Shown one piece after another: positions 42,635 to 50,901 of a stretch of 64,000 nt of DNA. Below the pieces are notes generated by a model that saw only the letters and a list, made by a program, of their open reading frames with translations, had not been told where the DNA came from and did no database searches. This stretch comes from an uncultured Lachnospiraceae bacterium (lineage in GTDB: Bacteria; Bacillota; Clostridia; Lachnospirales; Lachnospiraceae), in contig CANQUG010000001.1 in assembly GCA_947626985.1 (NCBI GenBank), positions 1 through 64,000 of the forward strand. Direction: 5' to 3'. How positions within the stretch are numbered: position 1 is the first letter of the stretch; each line of letters begins with the position of its first letter. A program made the translations under genes and the position numbers.

Positions 42635-43228
42635 ATGAGTGAGGAGCTGAAAGAAATTTTTGACCGGTATGGCGGGCTTATGAGAACATCTGAACTCAAA
42701 GCGACCGGTTATTATTATAAAAAGATCCGGAAACTGATTGAAACAGGGGAAATTGAACAGGTGCGCCGGGGATATTACCAGTGTTCAGGGACGGATTCAT
42801 TTTCGGATATTTCAATCATAACAGCGCTCTTTCCAGATGGTGTGCTATGTATGGAAAGTGCGTTGGATTATTATGGGTATACGGACCGGACTCCGTCGGC
42901 ATGGCATCTGGCAGTGGATAATAAGAGTACGAGGACAAGATTTTATATTGATTATCCTGTTATTAAGCCGCATTTTATTCAGAGCGACCGCTATCGGGCT
43001 GGAATAGAGCAGGTCAGGATCGATGGAAAAATAGTCAAGATATATGACAGGGAGCGTACGATCTGTGACCTGCTTCTTCATAGGAATAAAGTGGATGGGG
43101 AGGTTTTTAATCTGGCGATTCAGAGATATATTCTTGATCCCGGGAAGGTGGAAGCAAGGCTCATGAAGCATGCAAAACTGCTTCGTGTCGAGAAAAAAGT
43201 ACGGGAGGTGCTGGGGGTATGGCTATAA
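42635..43228 (+). CDS. AbiEi-type antitoxin (type IV toxin-antitoxin)
   Basis: A ~197-residue protein with an N-terminal winged helix (FDRYGGLMRTSELKATGYYYKKIRKLIETGEIEQVRRGYY) and a C-terminal AbiEi domain (SIITALFPDGVLCMESALDYYGYTDRTP; YDRERTICDLLLHR). In the AbiE system it represses the operon and neutralises the nucleotidyltransferase toxin AbiEii. ATG 42635 has GAGG six bases upstream; ATG 42623 is an alternative. Its end overlaps the AbiEii start by 10 bases. The toxin partner here is truncated. Confidence 0.8.
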   Translation: MSEELKEIFDRYGGLMRTSELKATGYYYKKIRKLIETGEIEQVRRGYYQCSGTDSFSDISIITALFPDGVLCMESALDYYGYTDRTPSAWHLAVDNKSTRTRFYIDYPVIKPHFIQSDRYRAGIEQVRIDGKIVKIYDRERTICDLLLHRNKVDGEVFNLAIQRYILDPGKVEARLMKHAKLLRVEKKVREVLGVWL

Positions 43229-43380
43229 AGAATATAGCGGCTTCGGTGCTTACAAGGTTGAAAAATCAATCGAAAGAAGAGAAAATTTCGTTTCAGATGG
43301 TGCTTCAGCTTTTTGCGCAGGAGGAGTTTTTAAGGAAATTGTCCCGTTCAGAATATGCCGGAAGCGAGAAGAAGCAGTAG
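43219..43380 (+). pseudogene. Truncated AbiEii-type toxin gene
   Basis: ATG 43219 begins MAIKNIAASVLTRLKNQSKE and continues FQMVLQLFAQEEFLRKLSRS, the typical first ~50 residues of AbiEii nucleotidyltransferases. It stops at TAG 43378 after EYAGSEKKQ, before the GG[FM]-type nucleotidyltransferase motif (usual length ~280-300 residues). The following 75 bases lead directly to the next gene. It overlaps AbiEi in the usual way. The frame is too short to appear as a prominent ORF and a different frame is longer here. Confidence 0.7.
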
Positions 43381-43455
43381 ATGTACTGTTAGAAATTTTT
43401 GATTTTTTGTATTAGTTTCCGGATGGACCAAAAAAATATTTACAGGGAGGTCAAA

Positions 43456-44940
43456 ATGCTGGATTTTCAAAATCTTGAGAAATACAAGGAGAATAATCGC
43501 ATAGAGGCAAAAAAGGCGTTGGGAGGTTTGCCGCACAGTATTTGGGAAACTTATTCGGCATTTGCCAATACGCTTGGTGGAATTCTGCTTCTTGGTGTTG
43601 AGGAACACAAAGACAAGTCACTGCATCCTGTAAATCTTCCGGATCCGGAAAGGCTGGTAAAAGAATTTTGGGATATCGTAAATAACCCTAATAAGGTTAG
43701 CGTCAATATTCTTGCGTCAGAAGATGTAACTATTCGTCAGGCGGAAGGAAAAAATATCATCGTGATTCGTGTACCCCGTGCACAGCGAAAGGACCGCCCG
43801 GTTTATGTGGAAGGGAATCCCATGACTGGCACATACCGCAGGAATGGTGAGGGAGATTATCGTTGTACAAAAGAAGAAGTGTTTGCCATGACGCGGGACG
43901 CTTCTATAAAAACGCAGGATATGCAGGTGCTTGAAGAAATGGATATGGATGTGTTTTGCTATGATAGCGTGCATAGTTATCGCTTGCGGATGAAATATGC
44001 CAGGCCAGGGCATGTATGGGAGGAGTTGAAGGATCAGGACTTTCTTTTTCGGCTTGGAGCTGTTGGCCGGGGCTCAGATGGCAAACTTCACCCGACGGCA
44101 GCCGGACTTTTGATGTTCGGATATGAATATGAGATCATACGGGAATATCCCATGTATTTTCTGGATTATCAGGAACGGATGGAGGATGATGTTCGCTGGA
44201 CGGATCGAATTGTTTCTTCTTCCGGGGACTGGAGCGGGAATGTGTATGACTTTTATTTTCGTGTATATAATCGGCTTTCACAGGATATAAAAGTTCCGTT
44301 TCGTGTTGAAAACGGCAGCCGGGTAGATGACACGCCAGTACATACCGCATTGCGCGAGGCACTCGCAAATTGTCTTGTCAATGCAGACTATTATGGGCAC
44401 CAGGGACTGGTTATTATTCGAAAAAATGATCAGATTACGTTTTCCAATCCCGGGGCATTTCGGATTGAAATAGAGACGGCCAAAAGCGGCGGTGTTTCCG
44501 ATCCGAGGAACAGTGCACTGCTCAAAATGTTTAATCTGATTGATATCGGGGAACGTGCGGGAAGTGGTATCCCGAATATATACTTTGTATGGAAAAATCA
44601 AGGCTGGAAGGAGCCTGCTATTGTGGAAGGATTTGAACCGGAACGTATCACGTTGAAGCTTTCTACGGAAAAAATCGACGATAAAAAATCGGCGATAAAA
44701 ATCGGCGATAAAAAATCGGCGATAAAAATCGGCGATAAAAAATCGGCGGTAAAAGAATCCATAAAAATTCAGATTATAGAGTTCCTCACAGATTATGCAG
44801 AGGCTAAAACGTCTGAGATTGCAGAATATATTGGGCTGAAGCCATCAAGAACCCGTGATTATCTGAAAGAATTAATTTCCGAAAATATCGTGGTTGCCGA
44901 AGGGGCGAACCGCAATCGGATCTATCGGCTGAAAGCATGA
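43456..44940 (+). CDS. Schlafen/AlbA-2 domain regulator with a repeat-encoded linker (paralogue of 21724)
   Basis: A 494-residue paralogue of the protein at 21724. AlbA_2 domain: EKYKENNRIEAKKALGGLP...YSAFANTLGGILLLGVEE. ATPase-like part: VHTALREALANCLVNADYYG, FSNPGAFRIE, MFNLIDIGERAGSGIPNIY. A winged helix ends it (AKTSEIAEYIGLKPSRTRDYLKEL). The linker (DDKKSAIKIGDKKSAIKIGD...) is encoded by alternating 14- and 13-bp units. ATG 43456 has GGGAGG five bases upstream. It directly follows the AbiE remnant. Likely a DNA/RNA-binding transcriptional regulator; the ligand is unknown. Confidence 0.8.
   Translation: MLDFQNLEKYKENNRIEAKKALGGLPHSIWETYSAFANTLGGILLLGVEEHKDKSLHPVNLPDPERLVKEFWDIVNNPNKVSVNILASEDVTIRQAEGKNIIVIRVPRAQRKDRPVYVEGNPMTGTYRRNGEGDYRCTKEEVFAMTRDASIKTQDMQVLEEMDMDVFCYDSVHSYRLRMKYARPGHVWEELKDQDFLFRLGAVGRGSDGKLHPTAAGLLMFGYEYEIIREYPMYFLDYQERMEDDVRWTDRIVSSSGDWSGNVYDFYFRVYNRLSQDIKVPFRVENGSRVDDTPVHTALREALANCLVNADYYGHQGLVIIRKNDQITFSNPGAFRIEIETAKSGGVSDPRNSALLKMFNLIDIGERAGSGIPNIYFVWKNQGWKEPAIVEGFEPERITLKLSTEKIDDKKSAIKIGDKKSAIKIGDKKSAVKESIKIQIIEFLTDYAEAKTSEIAEYIGLKPSRTRDYLKELISENIVVAEGANRNRIYRLKA
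44677..44755 (+). repeat. Alternating 14/13-bp tandem repeat (27-bp period) inside a coding region
   Basis: GGCGATAAAAAATC (14) and GGCGATAAAAATC (13) alternate for five units plus a partial copy. The pair adds to 27 bp, so the nine-residue protein period KSAIKIGDK stays in frame, but loss of a single sub-unit or one A would shift it. Confidence 0.85.
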
Positions 44941-45036
44941 GATTTATAAAATAGTATGAGTAGAAAGAGGGACGGTAAAGAGGGGGATGAACATGGGGTT
45001 CATGGTTGCTGATCAGGGAAGAGGAGGAGAAGGAAT

Positions 45037-45672
45037 GTGTTATTTCACCACATTTATTTTATAAACGGAACGGCGTATGCCGGGAAATCGACGATGGTAA
45101 AGCTGCTTGCGGAAAAGTACGGCGGTATTGCCTGTGAAGAAAATTATCATAACAGGCTGCTTCCGGAATTGAACAGTGAAGAGTTTCCCGGTCTGACTTA
45201 TACCAGGGATCTGAAAGACTGGCACGATTTTATCCGGAGGACGCCGGATGAATATGAAGCATGGGTCGACAGCACTTCAAAGGAATGCGAAACGCTGGAA
45301 CTGAAAATACTGGAAGAGCTGAGCAGGCAGGAAAAACCGATTTTTGTGGATACCAATATTTCTGTTGAAACGCTGAAGAAGATTGCTGATTATGATCATG
45401 TATTGATTATGCTGGCAGATCCGCAGATATCCGTGCAGCGTTTCTTTGAACGTCCGGATCGGGAAAAGCAGTTTCTGTATCAATTAATGATGGAGGAACC
45501 TGATTCGGAGTATGCGCTGAATAACTTTCGGCGATGCCTGGCGCGTATCAATTCCCGGGAACGATATGACCGCTTTCTGGATTCGGGTTTTCATGTGATT
45601 GTCAGGGATGAGAGCAGAAGCATTGCGCAAACATTAGCCCTTGTGGAGAAGGCGTTCGGTTTGGACCGTTAA
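45037..45672 (+). CDS. P-loop kinase-like ATP-binding protein
   Basis: A 211-residue protein with Walker A FINGTAYAGKSTMVKLLAEKYG and an Asp-rich Walker B-like IFVDTNISVETLKK; a lid-like segment rich in Arg/Glu (FFERPDREKQF) follows. It looks like the AAA_33/shikimate-kinase-like small-molecule kinase group. The start is GTG 45037 after GAGGAGGAGAAGG. The substrate is unknown. A second P-loop kinase gene follows 150 bases later; the two are not obvious paralogues. Confidence 0.65.
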   Translation: MLFHHIYFINGTAYAGKSTMVKLLAEKYGGIACEENYHNRLLPELNSEEFPGLTYTRDLKDWHDFIRRTPDEYEAWVDSTSKECETLELKILEELSRQEKPIFVDTNISVETLKKIADYDHVLIMLADPQISVQRFFERPDREKQFLYQLMMEEPDSEYALNNFRRCLARINSRERYDRFLDSGFHVIVRDESRSIAQTLALVEKAFGLDR

Positions 45673-45825
45673 AATTTCGTCAGATACATATATCTTCGAC
45701 TTTCCATGTTTTCATACTTTTGCGGTGTGCCAGACCTTGAAATATGTATCTTTTTCCTTTATATTTGTTCTTACGGGCAGATTTTACGGGAAAGTTTTTA
45801 TAAATATACGTTCAGGAGTATTACA

Positions 45826-46779
45826 ATGAGCAGGTTAATTATTTTAAGAGGAAATTCAGGGAGCGGAAAATCCACCGTCGCCAGGGCTCTCCAGAGGAGA
45901 TTTGGGAGAAATACTCTTATTTTGCCGCAGGATACTGTGCGAAGAGAGATGTTGTGGGCACAGGATGGCTATGATACAGCGGCGCTTCCTCTTCTCATAT
46001 CTTTGCTGCATTACGGATATGAGAACAGTCCGATTACTATTTTAGAAGGAATACTGAATGCGAAATGGTACAGACCATTATTTGAAGCGGCGCTTGAGTT
46101 ATTCGGCGGGGATATTTTCGCTTATTATTATGATCTGCCTTTTGAGGAAACTCTGAAACGACATGAATCAAAGGCAAAAAGACTGGAATTCGGAGAAAAG
46201 GAAATGCGCCGGTGGTGGAACGAAAAAGATTACATCGGCTTTATTCCCGAGAAGACAATCAACGAAAAAATGTCTTTGGATGAAACCGTGGAAATGATTA
46301 TTTCTGATGTGGGGATGATTTCAGATAAACCGGATGAAGTGCAGTTTCGTGTAATGACGATCGGGGATTACGAAAAGGTATATGATCTTTGGATGTCCTG
46401 TAAGAATATGGGGTTCAATAATCTGGATGATTCGAAAGAAGGAATAGAGAAATTTTTGCTGAGAAATCCCGGGATATCTTATGTGGCAGAAGAAGCGGGC
46501 CGCATTGTTGGGATTGTTCTTTCCGGGCATGACGGACGGAGGGGATATATCTATCATATGTCTGTTGCGGAGGACCATCGTAAACAGGGGATTGGCAGCA
46601 GACTTTTGGAAAACAGCCTCGCCGCGCTGAAGAAGGAGGGTATCCATAAGGTCGCTTTGCTGGTATTCAACAGGAATGAAGCGGGGAATGCATTCTGGGA
46701 GAAGCATGGATTTACGATCCGGGAGGACGTTGCGTACAGGAACAGGGCTTTGACGGAGATGATACGAATCGATACATAA
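45826..46779 (+). CDS. Fusion of a P-loop kinase domain and a GNAT acetyltransferase domain
   Basis: A 317-residue two-domain protein. Residues 1-165: kinase of AAA_33 type with Walker A ILRGNSGSGKSTVARAL and a conserved FGEKEMRRWWNEKDYIGFIPE lid segment. Residues ~175-317: GNAT domain with RVMTIGDYEKVYDLW, acetyl-CoA loop VAEDHRKQGIGSRLLENSL and NEAGNAFWEKHGF. ATG 45826 has AGGAG seven bases upstream; the frame extends to 45706 but that part is hydrophobic leader sequence unlikely to be translated. Each half has relatives that modify antibiotics or small metabolites; the joint role is unknown. Confidence 0.78.
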   Translation: MSRLIILRGNSGSGKSTVARALQRRFGRNTLILPQDTVRREMLWAQDGYDTAALPLLISLLHYGYENSPITILEGILNAKWYRPLFEAALELFGGDIFAYYYDLPFEETLKRHESKAKRLEFGEKEMRRWWNEKDYIGFIPEKTINEKMSLDETVEMIISDVGMISDKPDEVQFRVMTIGDYEKVYDLWMSCKNMGFNNLDDSKEGIEKFLLRNPGISYVAEEAGRIVGIVLSGHDGRRGYIYHMSVAEDHRKQGIGSRLLENSLAALKKEGIHKVALLVFNRNEAGNAFWEKHGFTIREDVAYRNRALTEMIRIDT

Positions 46780-46847
46780 CTGCGAGGCTGAATGGAAATT
46801 TCTTTGAATCATTTCATTGAGGCACGGCGGCGTTTCAACTTTTGCTG

Positions 46848-46876
46848 TTGACAACAGATGTACTGTGCAGTACGAT
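46848..46876 (+). promoter_or_regulatory. Promoter with PadR-type operator
   Basis: TTGACA (46848-46853), 17-base spacer, TACGAT (46871-46876). The palindrome GTACTG-TG-CAGTAC (46860-46873) fills the spacer and touches the -10 box, so a bound PadR dimer would block RNA polymerase. Autorepression by the next gene is likely. Confidence 0.7.
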
Positions 46877-46898
46877 GTATGATAAGGAGGCACAGTAT

Positions 46899-47231
46899 AT
46901 GAATCTTGATGACTGGAAATCGCAAATCAAACGGGGGACACTTGAGTTTTGTGTTCTGCTGATGATCAGGCGGAGAATGTCTTATGGGTATGAAATTATC
47001 AGCACCCTGGAAAAATATCCCATTTTGGCTGCAAAAGAGAATACAATTTATCCGCTGCTGAGAAGGCTGCTGAAAGAAGAGTATATTTCGTCTTCATGGC
47101 AGGAAGGTACCGAGGGCCTGCCCCCGCGAAAATATTATTCCGTGACGGACAAAGGGCTTGCGTATATAGCCGCGATGTCAGAAGAATGGGATAATCTGCT
47201 GAATGCAGTCAATGAAATGAAAGGAGAATGA
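46899..47231 (+). CDS. PadR family transcriptional regulator
   Basis: A 110-residue winged-helix repressor: LEFCVLLMIRRRMSYGYEIISTLEKY, then KENTIYPLLRRLLKEEYISSSW and the wing LPPRKYYSVTDKG, all standard PadR features. ATG 46899 has AAGGAGG eight bases upstream. It forms an operon with the HAAS membrane protein four bases downstream, a pairing very common in Firmicutes, where the repressor responds to envelope stress or drugs. Confidence 0.9.
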   Translation: MNLDDWKSQIKRGTLEFCVLLMIRRRMSYGYEIISTLEKYPILAAKENTIYPLLRRLLKEEYISSSWQEGTEGLPPRKYYSVTDKGLAYIAAMSEEWDNLLNAVNEMKGE

Positions 47232-47235
47232 ATTC

Positions 47236-47793
47236 ATGAATAATCTGCTGAACGATTATCTCGAAAAAGTCGAACGATATCTGAAGCCTTTACCCGTCTC
47301 TGAACGTGCTGACATTGTAAAAGAAATGAAAAGCGAAATCCTTGAATTGCTGGGCGATGGAAAAAGCACGGAGGAGATTATGGAGCGTCTGGGCAGTCCT
47401 GAAGAACTGGCAAAAGCCTATTTGGGCGATCTGATTTCCAGGAGCAGTTCTTTCAGTCGGAACAGAGTCCTTGCGCTCTGCGCATATTACAGTCTTGTGA
47501 GCTTTTCAGGACTGGTTGTGATTCCGGTTCTGGGAATCTGCGCTCCGGCTTTCATGCTTTCAGCCGTTATTGTCATGATCGGCGGAATCCTTAAACTGAT
47601 TGACGCGCTGCCTTTTTTGCATATTCCTTATGCAGAGCATATTGTCGTTATGAGTGTTGAGAATCCTGTCCTGATACTTGCTACCTGTTTCATTGTCGGC
47701 GCAGTCATGTTTTTGGCAGGTTATGGCTGCTGGAAACTGCTGATTGGCTATATTAAAACAGTCAGCAGGACAAGGCGGCGGCTCTCAGCCTGA
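47236..47793 (+). CDS. HAAS/DUF1700 domain membrane protein
   Basis: A 185-residue protein. The N-terminal HAAS domain reads YLEKVERYLKPLPVSERADIVKEMKSEILELL...GSPEELAKAYLGD. Three hydrophobic stretches follow (about 75-105, 130-155), giving a membrane anchor. HAAS proteins are almost always encoded after PadR regulators and are thought to act with them in envelope sensing; the mechanism is not established. AAAGGAG precedes the ATG. Confidence 0.87.
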   Translation: MNNLLNDYLEKVERYLKPLPVSERADIVKEMKSEILELLGDGKSTEEIMERLGSPEELAKAYLGDLISRSSSFSRNRVLALCAYYSLVSFSGLVVIPVLGICAPAFMLSAVIVMIGGILKLIDALPFLHIPYAEHIVVMSVENPVLILATCFIVGAVMFLAGYGCWKLLIGYIKTVSRTRRRLSA

Positions 47794-47831
47794 ACAGTCA
47801 GCAGACATATTCTACAGCACGGAGAAAAAGT

Positions 47832-48467
47832 ATGAAGAAGATTTATGTGCATGGCCTGGGACAAGCGCCGGACAGCTGGAAAAAGACCATAGAATATGCA
47901 GGCGGAGATAAAAATTGCCTGTGTCCCGATTTAACAAAAATGAATTGCGGGGGAAGAGTTACCTATGGCAGTCTTTACGCAAAATTTTCAGATGAGTGTA
48001 ATCGCTGTCATGATTCTGTTTCATTGTGCGGTTTGTCCCTCGGCGGCGTACTGGCTCTGAATTATGCGGTTGAGTATCCGGAAAAGGTTCATTCCCTGAT
48101 TTTGATTGCGGCGCAGTATAAAATGCCGAAGCGATTGCTGACGCTGCAGAATATCCTTTTCAGAATGATGCCTGAGAGCGCGTTTGCCCGGATGGGATTT
48201 TCCAAAAAGGATAGTATCAGCCTTTGCAGAACAATGTCGGACCTGGATTTTGGCAAATCTCTTGATAAAATCACCTGTCCGGCACTGATCATCTGCGGAG
48301 GGAAGGATTCTGCAAATCTGAAAGCGTCGAAGGAGATGGCCGGAGCAATAAAGGGCAGCAGGCTTGCGGTTGTCAGCGGGGCGGGACATGAAATAAACAT
48401 GGAAGTCCCGGAAAAACTGGCGAAGATTATTCGGGATTTTTATGAAACCTGCTGCACTTCCGCATGA
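47832..48467 (+). CDS. Alpha/beta hydrolase
   Basis: A 211-residue hydrolase. The nucleophile elbow is SLCGLSLGGVLALN (Ser), with candidate acid GGKDSAN and base SGAGHEINMEVPE; the oxyanion segment is VHGLGQAPDSWKK. Short length and the lack of a lid suggest a small esterase or thioesterase. It follows the PadR/HAAS pair by 38 bases and may share its transcript. Substrate unknown. Confidence 0.82.
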   Translation: MKKIYVHGLGQAPDSWKKTIEYAGGDKNCLCPDLTKMNCGGRVTYGSLYAKFSDECNRCHDSVSLCGLSLGGVLALNYAVEYPEKVHSLILIAAQYKMPKRLLTLQNILFRMMPESAFARMGFSKKDSISLCRTMSDLDFGKSLDKITCPALIICGGKDSANLKASKEMAGAIKGSRLAVVSGAGHEINMEVPEKLAKIIRDFYETCCTSA

Positions 48468-48515
48468 ACCGCTGAAAAGAAAGAGGAATAGAGTATGAAG
48501 GGGGAGGCAGCTCAC

Positions 48516-50867
48516 ATGACCCGGATTCGATGTGTTGTGGAGCGCATAACGTACCAGAATCCGGATAACGGATATTCTGTTATAAAATGTGCCGTGAAAA
48601 ATTATAATGGTCTGGTGACCGTGGTGGGAAATCTTCTTGATATCAATGTGGGCTCGGTACTGCTGATCGACGGAGACTGGAAGGTGGACGCGAAGTACGG
48701 CAGGCAGTTTACGGCTCAGACCTGGGAGGAAACGATGCCCGCCACGGTGTTCGGCATAGAGAAGTATCTGGGCTCCGGTCTGGTAAAAGGCGTAGGGCCC
48801 AAATATGCCAGGCGTATCGTTCAGCAGTTCGGGACGGATACGCTGGAGGTGATCGAGACGGACGTGCAGCGGCTTCTGGAGGTTTCCGGCATCGGGCGAA
48901 AGCGGGTGAACCAGATCGCGGAGAGCTGGCAGCGGCAGAAGGAGATCAAGAATGTGATGCTTTTTCTCCAGGATCACGGCGTCAGTACCGCGTTTGCGGC
49001 GAAAATTTACCGTCAGTACGGCAACGAGAGCGTGGAAAAGGTGAAGGAAAATCCTTTCCGGCTGGCGGACGATATCTGGGGAATCGGTTTCAGGACTGCG
49101 GATGGTATTGCGTCAAAGCTGGGGATTGCCAGGGAGGCCTTCGTCAGACTGCGCAGCGGCATTATGTACACTCTAAGCGAGCTGGCGGATGAGGGTCATG
49201 TGTACGCCCGGAGGGAGCAGCTGGTGAAAAAGGCAGCGGAGCTTCTGGAGGCGGAGGAATCCACCATCGTAATGACCATGGATCAGATGTTTCATGACAG
49301 GGAGCTGATCCGGGAAAAGGTTTCAAGACCTCAGATGTTTCCGGAGGGAATGGCCGTTCCGGAGGACGCCGCCGCGGAGGTGGAGGAGGAATGCGTGTAC
49401 CTGCCGCCCTTTTATTTCTGCGAGGCAGGCGTCGCCGCCAAACTGAAAAAGCTGGCGGCCGCTCCCGCTTCCGACAGGCTCTGGACCTCCCTGATGAAGG
49501 CCAGGAAGAGTACGGGAAATGAGAAGCTTTCCGTGGACGTGGCGAGGATCCAGAAGATCTCGGGCATGGAGTACGACGCAATTCAGGCGGAAGCGATCCG
49601 GGAGGCGGCCACTGCCAAGGTGCTGGTGCTTACCGGCGGTCCCGGCACAGGAAAAACCACCACTACCCAGGGAATCATTGCGGCCTGCCGCGCCTTTGGG
49701 CTGAAGATTCTCCTGGCGGCTCCCACAGGGCGGGCGGCGAAGCGGATGACCGAGACCACCGGACTGGAGGCGAAGACCATTCACCGGCTGCTGGAATATA
49801 AACCTCCCGAGGGATATCAGAAGAATGAGGAGACGCCGCTGGAGGGGGATGTTCTCATTGTGGATGAGTGCTCCATGATCGATATTGTGCTGATGAATGC
49901 GCTGATGAAAGCGATTCCCTCCCACATGCGCCTGATCCTGGTGGGGGATATCGATCAGCTTCCCTCCGTGGGCGCGGGAAATGTGCTGCGGGATGTGATC
50001 GATTCCGGGGTGTTTCCCGTGGTGCGTCTGACCCGGATTTTCCGCCAGGCCCAGACCAGCCGGATCGTGATGAACGCCCACCGGATCAACGCGGGTCAGC
50101 TGCCGGATATTTCCAATGGAAAACATACGGATTTCTTCTTTATGACGCAGGAGGATCCGGAGCTGGCGGTGAAACTGATCGTGGAGCTGGTGAAGAAAAA
50201 GCTTCCTGATTTTTACGGAACGCCGTCCAGTATGATTCAGGTGCTGACGCCCATGCAGAGAGGCGCGGCGGGGGCGACGAATCTGAATCTGGCGCTGCAG
50301 GAGGCTCTGAATCCGCAGGGAGAGGGACTGCGGAGAAGCGGATTTGTCTTCCGGGCCCGTGATAAGGTGATGCAGATCAAAAATAATTACGATAAGGAAG
50401 TGTTTAACGGGGATATCGGAATCATAGAAGCCGTGGATATGCAGGAGAGAACCCTGAGAGTCTGTTTTGACAGCCGGAGCGTGGAGTATGATGTGTCGGA
50501 ACTGGATGAGCTGGTACATGCCTATGCCACTACCATACATAAGGCTCAGGGCTCCGAGTATCCCATTGTGGTCATGCCGGTGCTGATGAATCACTTTGTG
50601 ATGCTTCAGAGAAATCTTATTTATACCGGAATCACCCGGGCAAAAAAGATCCTGGTCATGGTGGGAGCGAAGAGGGCTCTTGCCTATGCCGTGGGGAATG
50701 TGACGGTTACCAGGAGAAATACCCTTCTGAAGGAGCGCCTGTCCGGGGAAGTCGGGAGAAAGAGAGAGACGTCGTCAGATTCCGATTTTGGAACAGCCTC
50801 TGGTTTTGAAACAGCTTCTGATGTTAAGACAGCCTCCGGTTTTGGGACGAATTCCGGAGAGAAATGA
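48516..50867 (+). CDS. recD2: RecD2-type ATP-dependent DNA helicase
   Basis: A ~783-residue SF1B helicase of the RecD2 family (RecD-like without RecB/C), involved in DNA repair and replication-fork maintenance. The N-terminal OB-fold and helix-hairpin-helix regions (VRCVVERITYQNPDNGYSV; LVKGVGPKYARRIVQQFG; LLEVSGIGRKRVNQI) precede the motor: Walker A GGPGTGKTTTT, Walker B LIVDECSMID, motif III LVGDIDQLPSVGAGNVL and the final motif VHAYATTIHKAQGSEY. ATG 48516 has GGGGGAGG eight bases upstream; ATG 48495 with GAGG is an equally possible start. The C-terminal tail carries four 18-bp repeats (50784-50855), coding for six-residue units such as DFGTAS. Confidence 0.9.
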   Translation: MTRIRCVVERITYQNPDNGYSVIKCAVKNYNGLVTVVGNLLDINVGSVLLIDGDWKVDAKYGRQFTAQTWEETMPATVFGIEKYLGSGLVKGVGPKYARRIVQQFGTDTLEVIETDVQRLLEVSGIGRKRVNQIAESWQRQKEIKNVMLFLQDHGVSTAFAAKIYRQYGNESVEKVKENPFRLADDIWGIGFRTADGIASKLGIAREAFVRLRSGIMYTLSELADEGHVYARREQLVKKAAELLEAEESTIVMTMDQMFHDRELIREKVSRPQMFPEGMAVPEDAAAEVEEECVYLPPFYFCEAGVAAKLKKLAAAPASDRLWTSLMKARKSTGNEKLSVDVARIQKISGMEYDAIQAEAIREAATAKVLVLTGGPGTGKTTTTQGIIAACRAFGLKILLAAPTGRAAKRMTETTGLEAKTIHRLLEYKPPEGYQKNEETPLEGDVLIVDECSMIDIVLMNALMKAIPSHMRLILVGDIDQLPSVGAGNVLRDVIDSGVFPVVRLTRIFRQAQTSRIVMNAHRINAGQLPDISNGKHTDFFFMTQEDPELAVKLIVELVKKKLPDFYGTPSSMIQVLTPMQRGAAGATNLNLALQEALNPQGEGLRRSGFVFRARDKVMQIKNNYDKEVFNGDIGIIEAVDMQERTLRVCFDSRSVEYDVSELDELVHAYATTIHKAQGSEYPIVVMPVLMNHFVMLQRNLIYTGITRAKKILVMVGAKRALAYAVGNVTVTRRNTLLKERLSGEVGRKRETSSDSDFGTASGFETASDVKTASGFGTNSGEK

Positions 50868-50901
50868 AAATGTAAAAATCAAATGTGAGGAGGAGACAAA
50901 G

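Noticed and set aside
43170-43415. 81-codon plus-strand frame between AbiEi and the Schlafen-like gene
   Set aside because: It is out of frame with the recognisable AbiEii start at 43219 and has no family resemblance.
49323-50594. 423-codon minus-strand frame opposite recD2
   Set aside because: The plus-strand helicase has all its motifs; the antisense frame has none.
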